Shown: piece after piece, positions 17,566 through 25,664 of the stretch
Layout: every line of letters starts with the position of its first letter
Numbering within the stretch: position 1 is the stretch's first letter
Translations under genes and position numbers: made by a program
NCBI GenBank assembly: GCA_003153155.1
Contig: PLWV01000005.1
Span: 121,465-185,464, forward strand
Reading direction: 5' to 3'
DNA: 64,000 bases
From: Gallionella sp.
GTDB taxonomy: Bacteria > Pseudomonadota > Gammaproteobacteria > Burkholderiales > Gallionellaceae
Notes under the pieces: model-generated
The model's database searches: none
What the model was told of the DNA's origin: nothing
What the model saw: only the letters and a program-made list of their open reading frames with translations

Positions 17566-18249
17566 ATGATCTTCCGCCAGATGTTCGACCCGGAATCTTC
17601 CACCCTCACCTATCTGCTCGCCGGCGAACAGGGCAGTGCGGTCATCATCGATCCGGTACTGGAGCACGTCGATAGTTACCTCGCGCTGCTCAAGTCGCTG
17701 CAACTGACGCTGCGCATGGTACTGGATACCCATGTGCATGCCGACCACATCACCGGTTCGCAGGCACTTCGGAAGCATACCTGCGCCACCACGGTGATCG
17801 CCGAGAACTGCGGCGCACCGGGTTATGACAGGTTGCTGAATGATGGCGATACGTTGACGTTCGGCAGCGAGACGATACACGTCATCGCAACGCCGGGGCA
17901 CACGCTGGGCAGCCTGTGCTACCTGTGGCGCGACCGGCTGTTCACCGGCGACACGCTGATGATCAATGCCTGCGGCCGCACCGACTTCCAGCAGGGCAGC
18001 GCGGTGCAGATGTACCACAGCATCACCGAAAAGCTGTTCACGCTGCCGGACGAGACGCTGGTCTACCCGGCCCACGACTACAAGGGTCGGCGCGTCAGCA
18101 GCATAGGCGAGGAGAAAGTGCTCAACACGCGCATCGCGGGCAGGAGCGAAGCGGAGTTCGTCGCGATCATGGACAACCTCAATCTCGCGACGCCGAAGCG
18201 CATACATGAGGCGGTGCCGGCCAATCTGCTGGGCGGCATCCAGCCCTGA
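17566..18249 (+). CDS. MBL-fold hydrolase, persulfide dioxygenase/ETHE1-like
   Basis: 227 residues. MIFRQMFDPESSTLTYLLA begins the protein; DTHVHADHITG is the metal-binding HxHxDH motif, ATPGHTLGSLCYL and FTGDTLMINACGRTDFQQGS supply the further ligands, and VYPAHDYKGR the last His. ACGRTDFQ and AHDYKGR are characteristic of ETHE1-type persulfide dioxygenases, which oxidise glutathione persulfide to sulfite. GAAGGA precedes ATG. It sits between two truncated copies of a MATE gene, suggesting insertion or duplication at this locus. Confidence 0.85.
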   Translation: MIFRQMFDPESSTLTYLLAGEQGSAVIIDPVLEHVDSYLALLKSLQLTLRMVLDTHVHADHITGSQALRKHTCATTVIAENCGAPGYDRLLNDGDTLTFGSETIHVIATPGHTLGSLCYLWRDRLFTGDTLMINACGRTDFQQGSAVQMYHSITEKLFTLPDETLVYPAHDYKGRRVSSIGEEKVLNTRIAGRSEAEFVAIMDNLNLATPKRIHEAVPANLLGGIQP

Positions 18250-18365
18250 TTAAAAATTCGCTGGGGTAGTGTTGCGCTATGCAGCGGCTTTCAATCTGTC
18301 CAGCGCTTCCTGGAATAATTAGAATAATTAGAATAATTAGGGACAGACCACGTTTTCATTTAATA

Positions 18366-18513
18366 AACACAGCTTCGCATTAAGTTTTCGCATTTAACCT
18401 CTCCAGTTCTTCCATCGCTTCTTCTGCTATTTCCCGAACTTCTTCGTGAGCATCGTTGAGGCAGATTGAGGTCACGAACAAAATCCAAATCAGTATTCGC
18501 TTAGAATACTGAT
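18366..18513. repeat. MATE upstream block, copy 2
   Basis: About 150 bp closely matching 17290-17432 and 19996-20141. On the minus strand it reads ICLNDAHEEVREIAEEAMEE and a stop, evidently the tail of a lost gene. Before it (18316-18345) lies a triplet AGAATAATT tandem repeat. Confidence 0.8.
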
Positions 18514-18849
18514 ATGGATCGCTCCACTTCCTCCATCTCGCAACTCATCCATCTGGCCTGGCCGGTTCTGATCGCGCAGCTTGTGATGATGGCCAATGCC
18601 GTGATCGACACGGCGATGGCTGGTCGGTTGTCTGCCATAGCCCTTTCCCCGATCGGCATCGCCGCTTCGATCGCGGCGACAGTGCTGATGACGCTGATCA
18701 GCGTATTGCTCGCACTGCCGCCGATCATCGCCCACCTTTACGGAGCAGGCCGGGGTGCCGATGTCGGGCGGGAGATACATCAGAGCGTGTGGGTTTCGCT
18801 GGTGCTGGCGCTGGTGGCGATCTGTTTGAATGGAGTGAGCAGGCGTTGA
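18514..18849 (+). pseudogene. MATE transporter with large internal deletion
   Basis: 111 codons: the first about 100 match residues 1-100 of the full-length MATE at 20142, ending LVLALVAI, then the frame jumps to the last residues CLNGVSRR. The junction falls in GTGGCGAT, which resembles GTTGCGAT near the 3' end of the intact gene, so the deletion probably used this short repeat. The product would have only two or three membrane segments. Confidence 0.85.
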
Positions 18850-18897
18850 CTGATGCTTAACGAGAGTTATACTACATAAAGTTAATTTGTAGTATAA
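18846..18897 (+). promoter_or_regulatory. Sigma-70 promoter with overlapping palindromic operator
   Basis: TTGACT (18846-18851), 16 bp, TATACT (18868-18873). The -10 lies inside the dyad TTATACTAC (18867-18875) / GTAGTATAA (18889-18897). A repressor bound there would block initiation. The start would be about 18880, leaving a leader of about 22 nt with no Shine-Dalgarno before ATG 18902. Confidence 0.7.
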
Positions 18898-18901
18898 CCG
18901 C

Positions 18902-19954
18902 ATGAGCGATCTCTATCACGACCTGTCTCCCACCGCACAAGCCGCTTATGCGGAGTTGTTCGATGTCGTGCGCGCACACGATCTGCATCGCTCGGCCTCC
19001 GACCTGAACGGCAGTTTTGCGTCCAAGGTGGTGAAGGGGCGCAAGTACTGGTATTTCCAGTTCCGCGATATTGATGGCGGCGTTCGCCAGATTTATGTCG
19101 GGCCGGATAGTGAGGGATTGCAGGCGTTGATTGCTCAAGCTGGCAGCCAGCCTGCGCGGGGGATTGTCCCGCTGGCAAAATCGGCGGTTGCGCTGGGGTG
19201 CGCGCGGGTCATTCCCGCGCACTTCAGGATTATCCGCAGGCTTGCCGAATATGGTTTTTTCAGCGCGGGCGGGGTGTTGGTCGGAACGCACGCATTCCTT
19301 GCGATGAGCAATATGCTGGGCGTGTCATGGAGCGACAGCACCGGGACGCAGGAAGGGGATTTCGCGCATCCCGGCAGGAATATCTCGATTGCCTTGCCCT
19401 CCAATATCAGGATCGACGTTCATGCAGCGATCGAATCGCTTGCGATGGGACTGCTGCCGATCTCTTCGTTCGGGGGCAAGGCCGGCGCGACCTACATCAA
19501 TCCGTCGCGTCCGGATTTCAGGGTGGATTTCCTGACCATGCTGCATCGCGGCGGGGGCAAGCCGGTGGTCATTCCCAACCTGAATATCGCGTTGCAGCCG
19601 CTGAAGTTCATGGAATTTTCGATGGAGCATCCGGTTCAGACGGTGGTGTTCTGTGACGAAGGAGCGGTGACGGTAAACGCCCCGATCCCGGCGCGTTATG
19701 CGGTGCACAAGTTGATCGTGTGGGGCGAGCGCGAAAAATCCTTCCGCACCAAATCCAGCAAGGATTTGCGGCAGGCGGCGGCACTGATTTCCTATTTTGC
19801 CCGTCATCAACCTGATGAGTTGGTGCAGGCATGGCTGGATATGGTGGCGCGCGGCAAGGGCTGGGAAAAGCGGGTGCGTTCAGGATTGCAGGCGCTCGTT
19901 CGCGCCTATCCGGACAAGCCGGAATTCGCCAGTCTGGAAGCGGAATCCGGATAG
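18902..19954 (+). CDS. Nucleotidyltransferase-fold protein (GSU2403/NTP_transf_8-like)
   Basis: 350 residues. The N-terminus (DLYHDLSPTAQAAYAELFD, then SASDLNGSFASKVVKGRKYW) and the core RIIRRLAEYGFFSAGGVLVG and THAFLAMSNMLGVSW, followed by an acidic R(I)DVHAAIESL region and VDFLTMLHRGGG, match a family of minimal nucleotidyltransferase-like proteins. Relatives are sparse and often near toxin-antitoxin or defence genes; the substrate is unknown. It has its own promoter/operator and lies between MATE copies 2 and 3. Confidence 0.7.
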   Translation: MSDLYHDLSPTAQAAYAELFDVVRAHDLHRSASDLNGSFASKVVKGRKYWYFQFRDIDGGVRQIYVGPDSEGLQALIAQAGSQPARGIVPLAKSAVALGCARVIPAHFRIIRRLAEYGFFSAGGVLVGTHAFLAMSNMLGVSWSDSTGTQEGDFAHPGRNISIALPSNIRIDVHAAIESLAMGLLPISSFGGKAGATYINPSRPDFRVDFLTMLHRGGGKPVVIPNLNIALQPLKFMEFSMEHPVQTVVFCDEGAVTVNAPIPARYAVHKLIVWGEREKSFRTKSSKDLRQAAALISYFARHQPDELVQAWLDMVARGKGWEKRVRSGLQALVRAYPDKPEFASLEAESG

Positions 19955-19995
19955 CAGCGAATAAGGCCGGGCAGGTGGCATACGTTGGAAAGCTA

Positions 19996-20141
19996 ATGGG
20001 GCTTCGCAATACTTTTTGCCTTTTGCTTCTTCAGTTCCTCCATCGCCACTTCTGCTATTTCCCGCAAATCTTCGTGAGCATCGTTGATTCAGCCTGAGTC
20101 CACGAACAAAACCCAAATCAGCATTCCCGTAGAATACTGAT
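19996..20141. repeat. MATE upstream block, copy 3
   Basis: Third copy of the upstream block, before the intact MATE gene. On the minus strand it keeps an open fragment INDAHEDLREIAEVAMEELK followed by KQKAKSIAKPH and a stop. This copy differs from the other two by about 15-20 percent, so the duplications are not very recent. Confidence 0.75.
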
Positions 20142-21488
20142 ATGCAACGCTCCACTTCCTCCACCTCACAACTCATCCATTTAGCCTGGCCGGTGCTGGT
20201 CGCGCAGCTTGCGATGATGGCGAATGCCGTGATCGACACCGCGATGGCCGGGCGGCTGTCTGCCATCGACCTTGCCTCGGTCGGCATCGCCGCTTCGATC
20301 ATGGCCACGGTGCTGATGACGCTGATCAGCGTATTGCTCGCACTGCCTCCGATCATCGCCCACCTTTACGGCGCAGGCCGAGGCGCCGATGTCGGGCGGG
20401 AGATTCACCAGAGCGTGTGGATATCGCTGGTGCTGGCGCTGGTGGCGATCCTGCTACTGTGCTTCCCCGGCCCTTTGATTGCGATCTCGCAATTGCAGCC
20501 GATCGTGGAAACCAAGGTGCGCGCCTATCTCGCCGCATCCGCCTGGGGTGTGCCTGCCGTCTTCGCCTTGCGCATATTCTTCGGCCTTTCAACCGGCATC
20601 AGCCGCCCGCGCCCGGTGATGTTCTTCAACCTGCTCTCGCTGGCCATCAAGATTCCGCTGAATGTAGTGTTCATGTATGGCCTGCTGGGGGCGCCCGAAA
20701 TGGGCGGGCCGGGCTGCGCAGTCGCCACGTCAGTGGATGCCTGGCTGATGGCCGCGCTCGCCTGGGGCTGGTGTCTGCGACATCCGGACTACATGCAGTT
20801 CCAGTTGCGCAAGCGTTTTGCCGCGCCGGATCGCAAAGCGATAGTGGAGTTCCTGCGGCTGGGCATTCCGATCGGCCTGACGTTTATCGCGGATGTGACC
20901 GCCTTCACTTTCATGGCGCTGTTCATCGCGCGCCTGGGCCCGGTTGTTTCGGGCGCGCACCAGATCGCAGCCAACCTGGCGGCATTGGCTTTCATGATTC
21001 CGCTTGCGCTGGGCAATGCGGCGGCAGTGCTGGTGGGCCAGGACATCGGCGCCGGGCAGCGCGAGCGCGCCCGCCAGATTTGCTGGGCAGCCATCCGCCT
21101 CGGCATGGCGATCGCAGTCGTCCTCAGCCTGATCTTCTGGTTCGGCGCGCCGCACATTGTCGCTCTCTATACCACCGACCTCGAGGTGCAGAAGGTGGCG
21201 ATACCATTGATCATGCTGGTCGCTTTGTATCATCTGGGCGATGCGCTGCAGGCCGTGGCGGTGAATGCCTTGCGCGGATACAAGAAATCGGTGGTGCCGA
21301 TGTTGATCTATGCCACGATGCTGTGGGGATTGGGCCTGGGCGGCGGCATCCTGCTCGGGCTGACCGACACGTTCGGCCCCGCGCGCGGCGCCCCCGGCTT
21401 CTGGATCGCTGCGATCGCAAGTCTTTGGTTAGTGGCAGGTCTGGTTGCGATTTATTTGAATGGGGTGAGTGGGCGAGATAAAACTTAA
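20142..21488 (+). CDS. MATE-family multidrug/Na+ efflux transporter
   Basis: 448 residues, about 12 membrane segments. It begins MQRSTSSTSQLIHLAWPVLV; MANAVIDTAMAGRLSAIDLA and GIPIGLTFIADVTAFTFMAL are typical MATE sequences at the start of the two halves. It exports cationic compounds using an H+ or Na+ gradient in the inner membrane. It is the only complete copy of three at this locus. Downstream are two palindromic repeats. Confidence 0.92.
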   Translation: MQRSTSSTSQLIHLAWPVLVAQLAMMANAVIDTAMAGRLSAIDLASVGIAASIMATVLMTLISVLLALPPIIAHLYGAGRGADVGREIHQSVWISLVLALVAILLLCFPGPLIAISQLQPIVETKVRAYLAASAWGVPAVFALRIFFGLSTGISRPRPVMFFNLLSLAIKIPLNVVFMYGLLGAPEMGGPGCAVATSVDAWLMAALAWGWCLRHPDYMQFQLRKRFAAPDRKAIVEFLRLGIPIGLTFIADVTAFTFMALFIARLGPVVSGAHQIAANLAALAFMIPLALGNAAAVLVGQDIGAGQRERARQICWAAIRLGMAIAVVLSLIFWFGAPHIVALYTTDLEVQKVAIPLIMLVALYHLGDALQAVAVNALRGYKKSVVPMLIYATMLWGLGLGGGILLGLTDTFGPARGAPGFWIAAIASLWLVAGLVAIYLNGVSGRDKT

Positions 21489-21545
21489 GGAACCTCTGAT
21501 TAACTTCGGCTTTGTCATTGATAGAACAACTGATAGAACTACTAG

Positions 21546-21635
21546 CCATCTGACTAACCCAGCAAAAGACGCTGGGCAAGTCATTGGTTATAGCCATTCG
21601 ACTAAGCCCGCAAGCGGGCAAGTCGCTGGTTATCC
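21546..21635 (-). repeat. Two covarying palindromes in tandem, copies D and E
   Basis: Adjacent copies in minus orientation: 21546-21593 (48 nt; outer stem TGACT/AGTCA, inner CCCAGC/GCTGGG) and 21594-21635 (42 nt; outer CGACT/AGTCG, inner CCCGC/GCGGG). They abut without spacer, downstream of the MATE gene. Confidence 0.85.
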
Positions 21636-21714
21636 GGCGCAGGCTGGAATCCAGTGTTTTAATAAGCTGGACATGGGCCTTCGCCGGTGTGACGAACTTA
21701 TTCAGAGGCTCCTT

Positions 21715-21801
21715 AAGCGAACTTTTTTACACCAGCTTTCTTCAAGCGAACTTTTTTACACCAGCTTTCTTCAAGCGAACTTTTTTACACCAGCTTTCTT
21801 C
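21715..21801. repeat. Three tandem 29-bp repeats at the vapC 3' end
   Basis: Units 21715-21743, 21744-21772 and 21773-21801, essentially identical (each includes ACTTTTTTACACCAGC). Unit 3 encodes the C-terminal KKAGVKKF of the PIN toxin; the stop (21771-21773) falls at the start of unit 2, so the extra copies lie downstream of the stop. Confidence 0.9.
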
Positions 21802-22190
21802 GCGGCCTTTTGCAAATCTTCGTCGAGCGTGGCTAGTGGCATGCCCAGCCTTAAAGCCAGTTCAAGGTAGGAGGCATCATAGGCGGATAGTTTGTATCGT
21901 CGCGCCAGTTGCAGGGTGCCCGATAGCGCGTGTGCGAATGTGGCTGCGTCCACTTCAATATCCACACCTTCCAGCATTTCAAGAAATGCCCCGCTGCGCG
22001 CTTCTGTCACCAATCCTTTTGCTTCGGCCCTGGCAATGACATTTGCTACCTCCAGCCCCCAGGTTACGGGTACGTGAGCGCTGGTTTTTTTCATCGCATC
22101 AAGTATTTTGCCGGCATAGGCAAGTTCCTGCGGTTTGCCGTCGCCAAAGAACCAGCGCATGGTCACCGAGTTATCAAGGATGAAGCTCAC
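21771..22190 (-). CDS. PIN-domain toxin (VapC-like)
   Basis: 139 residues. MSFILDNSVTMRWFFGDGK carries the first PIN acidic residue (D6); ANVIARAEAKG gives the conserved Glu region, and LSAYDASYLELALRLGMPL and ATLDEDL the later acidic residues. It should be an Mg2+-dependent RNase toxin. ATG overlaps the antitoxin stop by 4 bp (minus strand). The C-terminus lies in the 29-bp repeat array. Confidence 0.88.
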   Translation of the reverse strand: MSFILDNSVTMRWFFGDGKPQELAYAGKILDAMKKTSAHVPVTWGLEVANVIARAEAKGLVTEARSGAFLEMLEGVDIEVDAATFAHALSGTLQLARRYKLSAYDASYLELALRLGMPLATLDEDLQKAAKKAGVKKFA

Positions 22191-22429
22191 GCACGCCCCT
22201 CTTCGATGAGCTCCTTGATTTTTACGCCATGCACCGGATCGGCCAGCATGAATGCCTTGAGCTTTTCTGCTGCCGCAACTTTGTCTTTCCTCTTTGCGCC
22301 CGCGCTGGGCACCAAATCCGCTATGGCTTTGCCGTGATTGGTGATGGTAAAACTTTTCCCGTTTTTGACTTGCCGCAGCAACTCTGAAAGCTTGGTTTTT
22401 GCTTCATATGAACCTATCTCAATTTTCAT
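22187..22429 (-). CDS. Phd/YefM-family antitoxin
   Basis: 80 residues: MKIEIGSYEAKTKLSELLRQ followed by VKNGKSFTITNHGKAIADLV is the Phd/YefM N-terminal DNA-binding domain. The C-terminal tail should bind the PIN toxin. It is preceded by GGAG and by a promoter with repeated ACTGGTCT sites, fitting autoregulation. Confidence 0.88.
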   Translation of the reverse strand: MKIEIGSYEAKTKLSELLRQVKNGKSFTITNHGKAIADLVPSAGAKRKDKVAAAEKLKAFMLADPVHGVKIKELIEEGRA

Positions 22430-22460
22430 GAATTTTCTCCTGTAACACGGATTTTAATTC

Positions 22461-22494
22461 AGACCAGTATATAGACCAGTTTACTTAAAATCAA
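22461..22494 (-). promoter_or_regulatory. Promoter/operator of the Phd-PIN module
   Basis: On the minus strand TTGATT (22494-22489), 17 bp, TATACT (22471-22466). Two direct repeats ACTGGTCT, one turn-and-a-bit apart (12 bp), sit at 22480-22473 and 22468-22461 and cover the -10, a likely antitoxin operator. Confidence 0.65.
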
Positions 22495-22649
22495 TGGTAT
22501 GGTCAGGAATCCACTAACCCGGCATCCCATCTGCGCGTGGTTTGACCAGGATGGGGGCGTACACCCGGACGAACACTGCAAAGGCGATCAAATATGCCGC
22601 CTGTGCTATGCCGATCCGCCCCGCTTAAAGCCGATGGACTCTGTACCTA

Positions 22650-23432
22650 TCAGGGATAATCCTGGCGCGTGGGACGGACCATGATGTCGCTGATATGAAC
22701 ATGCGGCGGTTGAGTCACGATGTAGTGTATTGCGTTTGCCACATCTTCCCCGTGCAACAACGGGCCAAATCTTTCGTCGAAGTTCTGCACAAGATCGTCA
22801 CCATAGCCTGCAGCATCCTGAAACCCGCTGATTACGATGCCCGGTTCAACCAGCGACACGCGTATGCCTTTCGGTCCCACCTCGCGACGCAGACCCTCGG
22901 CCAGTGAATGGACGGCGAACTTGGTGGCGCCGTAAACCGCGCTGAATGGAGAGATGTGCCTCCCCACTACCGAGCCGATGATGACGATATCCGCAGCCTG
23001 TTTTGGGTAGCGGGTTTGCTGCTGATCGACCATTTTCTGTGCAGCTTTTTGCAGCAAGGCCAAAGTACCTGTTACGTTAAGTTTGAGTATGTCTTCGAAC
23101 TTGGACAAATCTGCATCCTTGACTGATCCGCCCAAGCCTCGTCCGGCGTTCGCGACGACGATGTCGGCTGCCTTTCCAAAGCGCTCGATCGCCGAGGCAA
23201 ACAGCCGATCCAGCACTGTGCTGTCGGTAGCATCACCTGCTATGCCGCAAAATGCCGCTCCTATCTCTTGTTCAAGTGCTCGAAGTTTTTTTGCGTTGCG
23301 GCCATTGCCTACTACACCATAGCCACTGGTAATAAATCTTCTTACTGTCGCTTCCCCAATGCCAGAGGTAGCGCCGGTAACGATCGCGACACGCGAATAT
23401 CGATCGGACATGATAGTTCTCTCATTGGTCAT
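22650..23432 (-). CDS. Short-chain dehydrogenase/reductase (SDR)
   Basis: 260 residues. The Rossmann motif VAIVTGATSGIGEATVRRF (TGxxxGIG) and VVANAGRG (NAG) bind NAD(P)H, and SVVGRHISPFSAVYGATKF supplies the catalytic Ser/Tyr/Lys (YxxxK). AAGGAG lies 7 nt before ATG 23432, favouring it over the internal MSDRYSR. The substrate is unknown. Confidence 0.9.
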   Translation of the reverse strand: MTNERTIMSDRYSRVAIVTGATSGIGEATVRRFITSGYGVVGNGRNAKKLRALEQEIGAAFCGIAGDATDSTVLDRLFASAIERFGKAADIVVANAGRGLGGSVKDADLSKFEDILKLNVTGTLALLQKAAQKMVDQQQTRYPKQAADIVIIGSVVGRHISPFSAVYGATKFAVHSLAEGLRREVGPKGIRVSLVEPGIVISGFQDAAGYGDDLVQNFDERFGPLLHGEDVANAIHYIVTQPPHVHISDIMVRPTRQDYP

Positions 23433-23540
23433 GCAACTTCTCCTTAGTAAGATGGATTAAAGGGGCCACGTTGGATTAAAGGGACAAGCATCAATATATT
23501 TTAGTAGCGAAAACACTGAGCCTTGGACGAGAGCGGGTCG

Positions 23541-24539
23541 TCAACCAAACGCTTCATGGAGCTCTGCGGTGATCTCATACGAGCGGAGGCGAGCTGGATG
23601 ATCGAAGATCTGCGACGTGATCATCAATTCATCCGCCCCAGTCTGTTCAATGAAAGATTTCAATATACGCTTTACGGTGTCGCGTGAGCCGATCGCGGCG
23701 CAGGACAGGACGTCGTCGAGCATATCCCGGAAATGCGGCGCGATGCTGTCCAGATAACCCGCCACCGGCGGCTGCAGACGCTTGGGGTGGCCGCTGCGCA
23801 GGTTGACAAATGCTTGTTGCATCGAGGTCGCGATAAATTGCGCCTCCTCTTCGGTATCTGCCGCAAAGACGTTGAAGCCGAGCATCACATACGGCTTTTC
23901 CAGGTGAGCAGACGGCCTGAAGGTGGAGCGATACAAGGCAATCGCCTGCATCATTTGCGCCGGTGCAAAATGCGACGCGAATGCGTATGGCAGGCCCAGG
24001 GCAGCTGCCAGTTGCGCACCAAAAAGACTCGAACCCAGTATCCATATCGGCACATTCAGTCCGGCGCCCGGAACGGCGCGAACCGCATGCCGCTGCGTCG
24101 CCGAGAAGTAATCCATCAGTTCGACGACGTCATGGGGAAACTGATCGGCATCGGAAGCGAGATTCCGGCGCAAGGCACGCGCGGTGAGTTGGTCTGAGCC
24201 TGGCGCGCGCCCGAGACCCAAGTCTATGCGCCCGGGAAAGAGCGATTCCAGGGTTCCGAACTGTTCGGCAATCACGAGAGGCGAATGGTTGGGCAACATG
24301 ATCCCGCCGGCACCGACGCGGATGGTCGACGTGCCACCGGCTACATGCCCGATCAGGACAGCGGTCGCGGCGCTGGCAATGCCCGGCATGCCATGATGCT
24401 CGGCCAGCCAGAAGCGTTGGTAGCCCCAACGCTCTCCGTGCCGGGCAAGATCAAGCGTGTTGCGAAACGACTGGGCAGCGTCGCCGCCTTCGGTGATTGG
24501 GGCCAGGTCGAGGATGGAAAAGGGGATCATGTGCTTCAC
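23541..24539 (-). CDS. LLM-class flavin-dependent oxidoreductase (YhbW-like)
   Basis: 332 residues of the bacterial luciferase-like fold: [59 protein letters not shown], and [16 protein letters not shown] text ([13 protein letters not shown]). This subgroup (MsnO8/YhbW) probably uses FMNH2 and oxygen on an unknown substrate. It lies upstream of the SDR gene in the same direction with about 110 bp between, which includes a remnant of the boundary repeat. Confidence 0.9.
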   Translation of the reverse strand: MKHMIPFSILDLAPITEGGDAAQSFRNTLDLARHGERWGYQRFWLAEHHGMPGIASAATAVLIGHVAGGTSTIRVGAGGIMLPNHSPLVIAEQFGTLESLFPGRIDLGLGRAPGSDQLTARALRRNLASDADQFPHDVVELMDYFSATQRHAVRAVPGAGLNVPIWILGSSLFGAQLAAALGLPYAFASHFAPAQMMQAIALYRSTFRPSAHLEKPYVMLGFNVFAADTEEEAQFIATSMQQAFVNLRSGHPKRLQPPVAGYLDSIAPHFRDMLDDVLSCAAIGSRDTVKRILKSFIEQTGADELMITSQIFDHPARLRSYEITAELHEAFG

Positions 24540-24686
24540 ATTGTAGGTAATCGCAAAGACAAGCTTAAACCTAAATCATGTTTGTGGTGCTAAACGCTGA
24601 TACGGGGCAATGGGAACCCCATTTTTTCGCCAACCGTTGAGAACCGACGGAGCAGGACCAGATGAAATAAGTAAACCGCAACTTTT

Positions 24687-24810
24687 TGTACTACCATGCA
24701 TATGCTGCAAACAAATTTGTGGAGTTCTGAATGAAGCTAGTGTTTATCTTGAATCCGCATGCGTCTCTATTTTCAATAGTGCTGACCGGTAGGTCTGCCC
24801 CATAACAGTT
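24687..24810 (+). repeat. 120-bp conserved block (copy 1) ending in GTTAGG
   Basis: From TGTACTACCATGCATATGCT to CATAACAGTTAGG, about 75 percent identical to 50990-51113. It contains GTGGAG and a 24-codon ORF (24731-24805) and a short hairpin CTGACC/GGTCTG-like (24781-24796). The opposed ends resemble each other as inverted repeats. GTTAGGAGTC lies directly before the next gene's ATG, similar to the cassette boundary at 51110. Confidence 0.6.
24731..24805 (+). CDS. Candidate 24-residue conserved small ORF, copy 1
   Basis: MKLVFILNPHASLFSIVLTG and four further residues, then TAA. GTGGAG lies 6 nt before ATG. The paralogous frame at 51033 has the same length and 14 of 24 identical residues, and several differences are synonymous third-position changes. 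This suggests coding, but the block is also palindromic and may be an attC-like or structural element. Confidence 0.35.
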   Translation: MKLVFILNPHASLFSIVLTGRSAP

Positions 24811-24821
24811 AGGAGTCAACC

Positions 24822-25163
24822 ATGCCTGCCTGGCTCATTCCCGTGCTCAAGTCCGTTCTGCCGTATGTCGGTGCTATCGTATCTGCGGCTGCGCCAGTAT
24901 TTACCAAGAAAAGTGCTAATGCTGCCGCCAATCAGACGAAATTACAGCAACAGCAGATAACTGAACTTCAGGCAGCGGCATCTGAGAACGATGCACACAT
25001 CAAAGAGCTGGCAATACAAATGCAAAATACTGTGGAGGCTTTGGAGAATGGAGCGGCACTTGCGGAAAAAAGACATCAGTGGATTATCGTTCTCTGTATC
25101 TCGGCAATCATCCTATCCGTAATTTCGCTGAGCACTGCGTTGTACATTTTTCTTGCGCGATGA
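24822..25163 (+). CDS. Small membrane protein with central coiled coil
   Basis: 113 residues: a hydrophobic N-terminus (MPAWLIPVLKSVLPYVGAIV), a Gln/Ala-rich coiled coil (about 35-85), and a C-terminal membrane segment (WIIVLCISAIILSVISLST). No known family. GTTAGGAGTCAACC before ATG resembles an integron cassette boundary, and AGGAG there also serves as ribosome-binding site. Function unknown. Confidence 0.65.
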   Translation: MPAWLIPVLKSVLPYVGAIVSAAAPVFTKKSANAAANQTKLQQQQITELQAAASENDAHIKELAIQMQNTVEALENGAALAEKRHQWIIVLCISAIILSVISLSTALYIFLAR

Positions 25164-25239
25164 TACTTCCTTTCAATTATGGTTCGTTCCTTCGATACCT
25201 CAGGACGAACGGAATTATTCGGCGATGCATTAGTTATTT

Positions 25240-25566
25240 ATGAGAAGCGTATATGAAGCATCTACCGGGCTGGATGCTCACATGATCCTGAACCTTCTCG
25301 AACAGCAGCGCATTTCAGGGCGTATCGAAGGGGAATATTTGCAGGGTGGGGTCGGCGGAATTCAGGCGATGGGCTTGGTGCGTGTACTTGTTTCTGAAGC
25401 AGACTACGCTGAGGCCAAGAAGATAATCAACGAATGGGAATCGATTCAACCGGCTTCGGACATCTCCAAACCGGAAGCACGACCATCCGGTGGATTAATG
25501 ATTTTCGTTATTGGGGCCATAGTCGGTGCGTGGATAATGTATTGGATATTAAAAGGACCCAATTAA
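25240..25566 (+). CDS. DUF2007-type protein with C-terminal membrane segment
   Basis: 108 residues. RSVYEASTGLDAHMILNLLE and GRIEGEYLQGGVGGIQAMGL match the DUF2007 (putative signal-transducing) domain, about residues 1-70. A C-terminal transmembrane helix follows (LMIFVIGAIVGAWIMYWIL). The domain resembles the GlnB fold, but no effector is known. Confidence 0.8.
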   Translation: MRSVYEASTGLDAHMILNLLEQQRISGRIEGEYLQGGVGGIQAMGLVRVLVSEADYAEAKKIINEWESIQPASDISKPEARPSGGLMIFVIGAIVGAWIMYWILKGPN

Positions 25567-25664
25567 AGGAGCCAGGTTCTTGCGCAGCGTCTTGCCGGAA
25601 CGAAAGAATAAATGGTGTCAGCTCAGGTTGACCCCATTGATTCTTTCCATCGTCGACTCGAGGA

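Noticed and set aside
17464..18207. 247-codon minus-strand frame
   Set aside because: Antisense to the MBL-fold gene with all metal motifs.
20417..21481. 354-codon plus-strand frame
   Set aside because: Shifted frame inside the MATE gene; no recognisable domain.
22499..22684. 61-codon frame with CxxC-like cysteines
   Set aside because: Overlaps the SDR 3' end, lacks a ribosome-binding site and matches nothing I know.
24580..24660. Second attC site near GCTAAAC...CCGTTGAGA
   Set aside because: GGGG/CCCC stem present but the core R''/R' boxes do not match and no cassette junction pairs with it.
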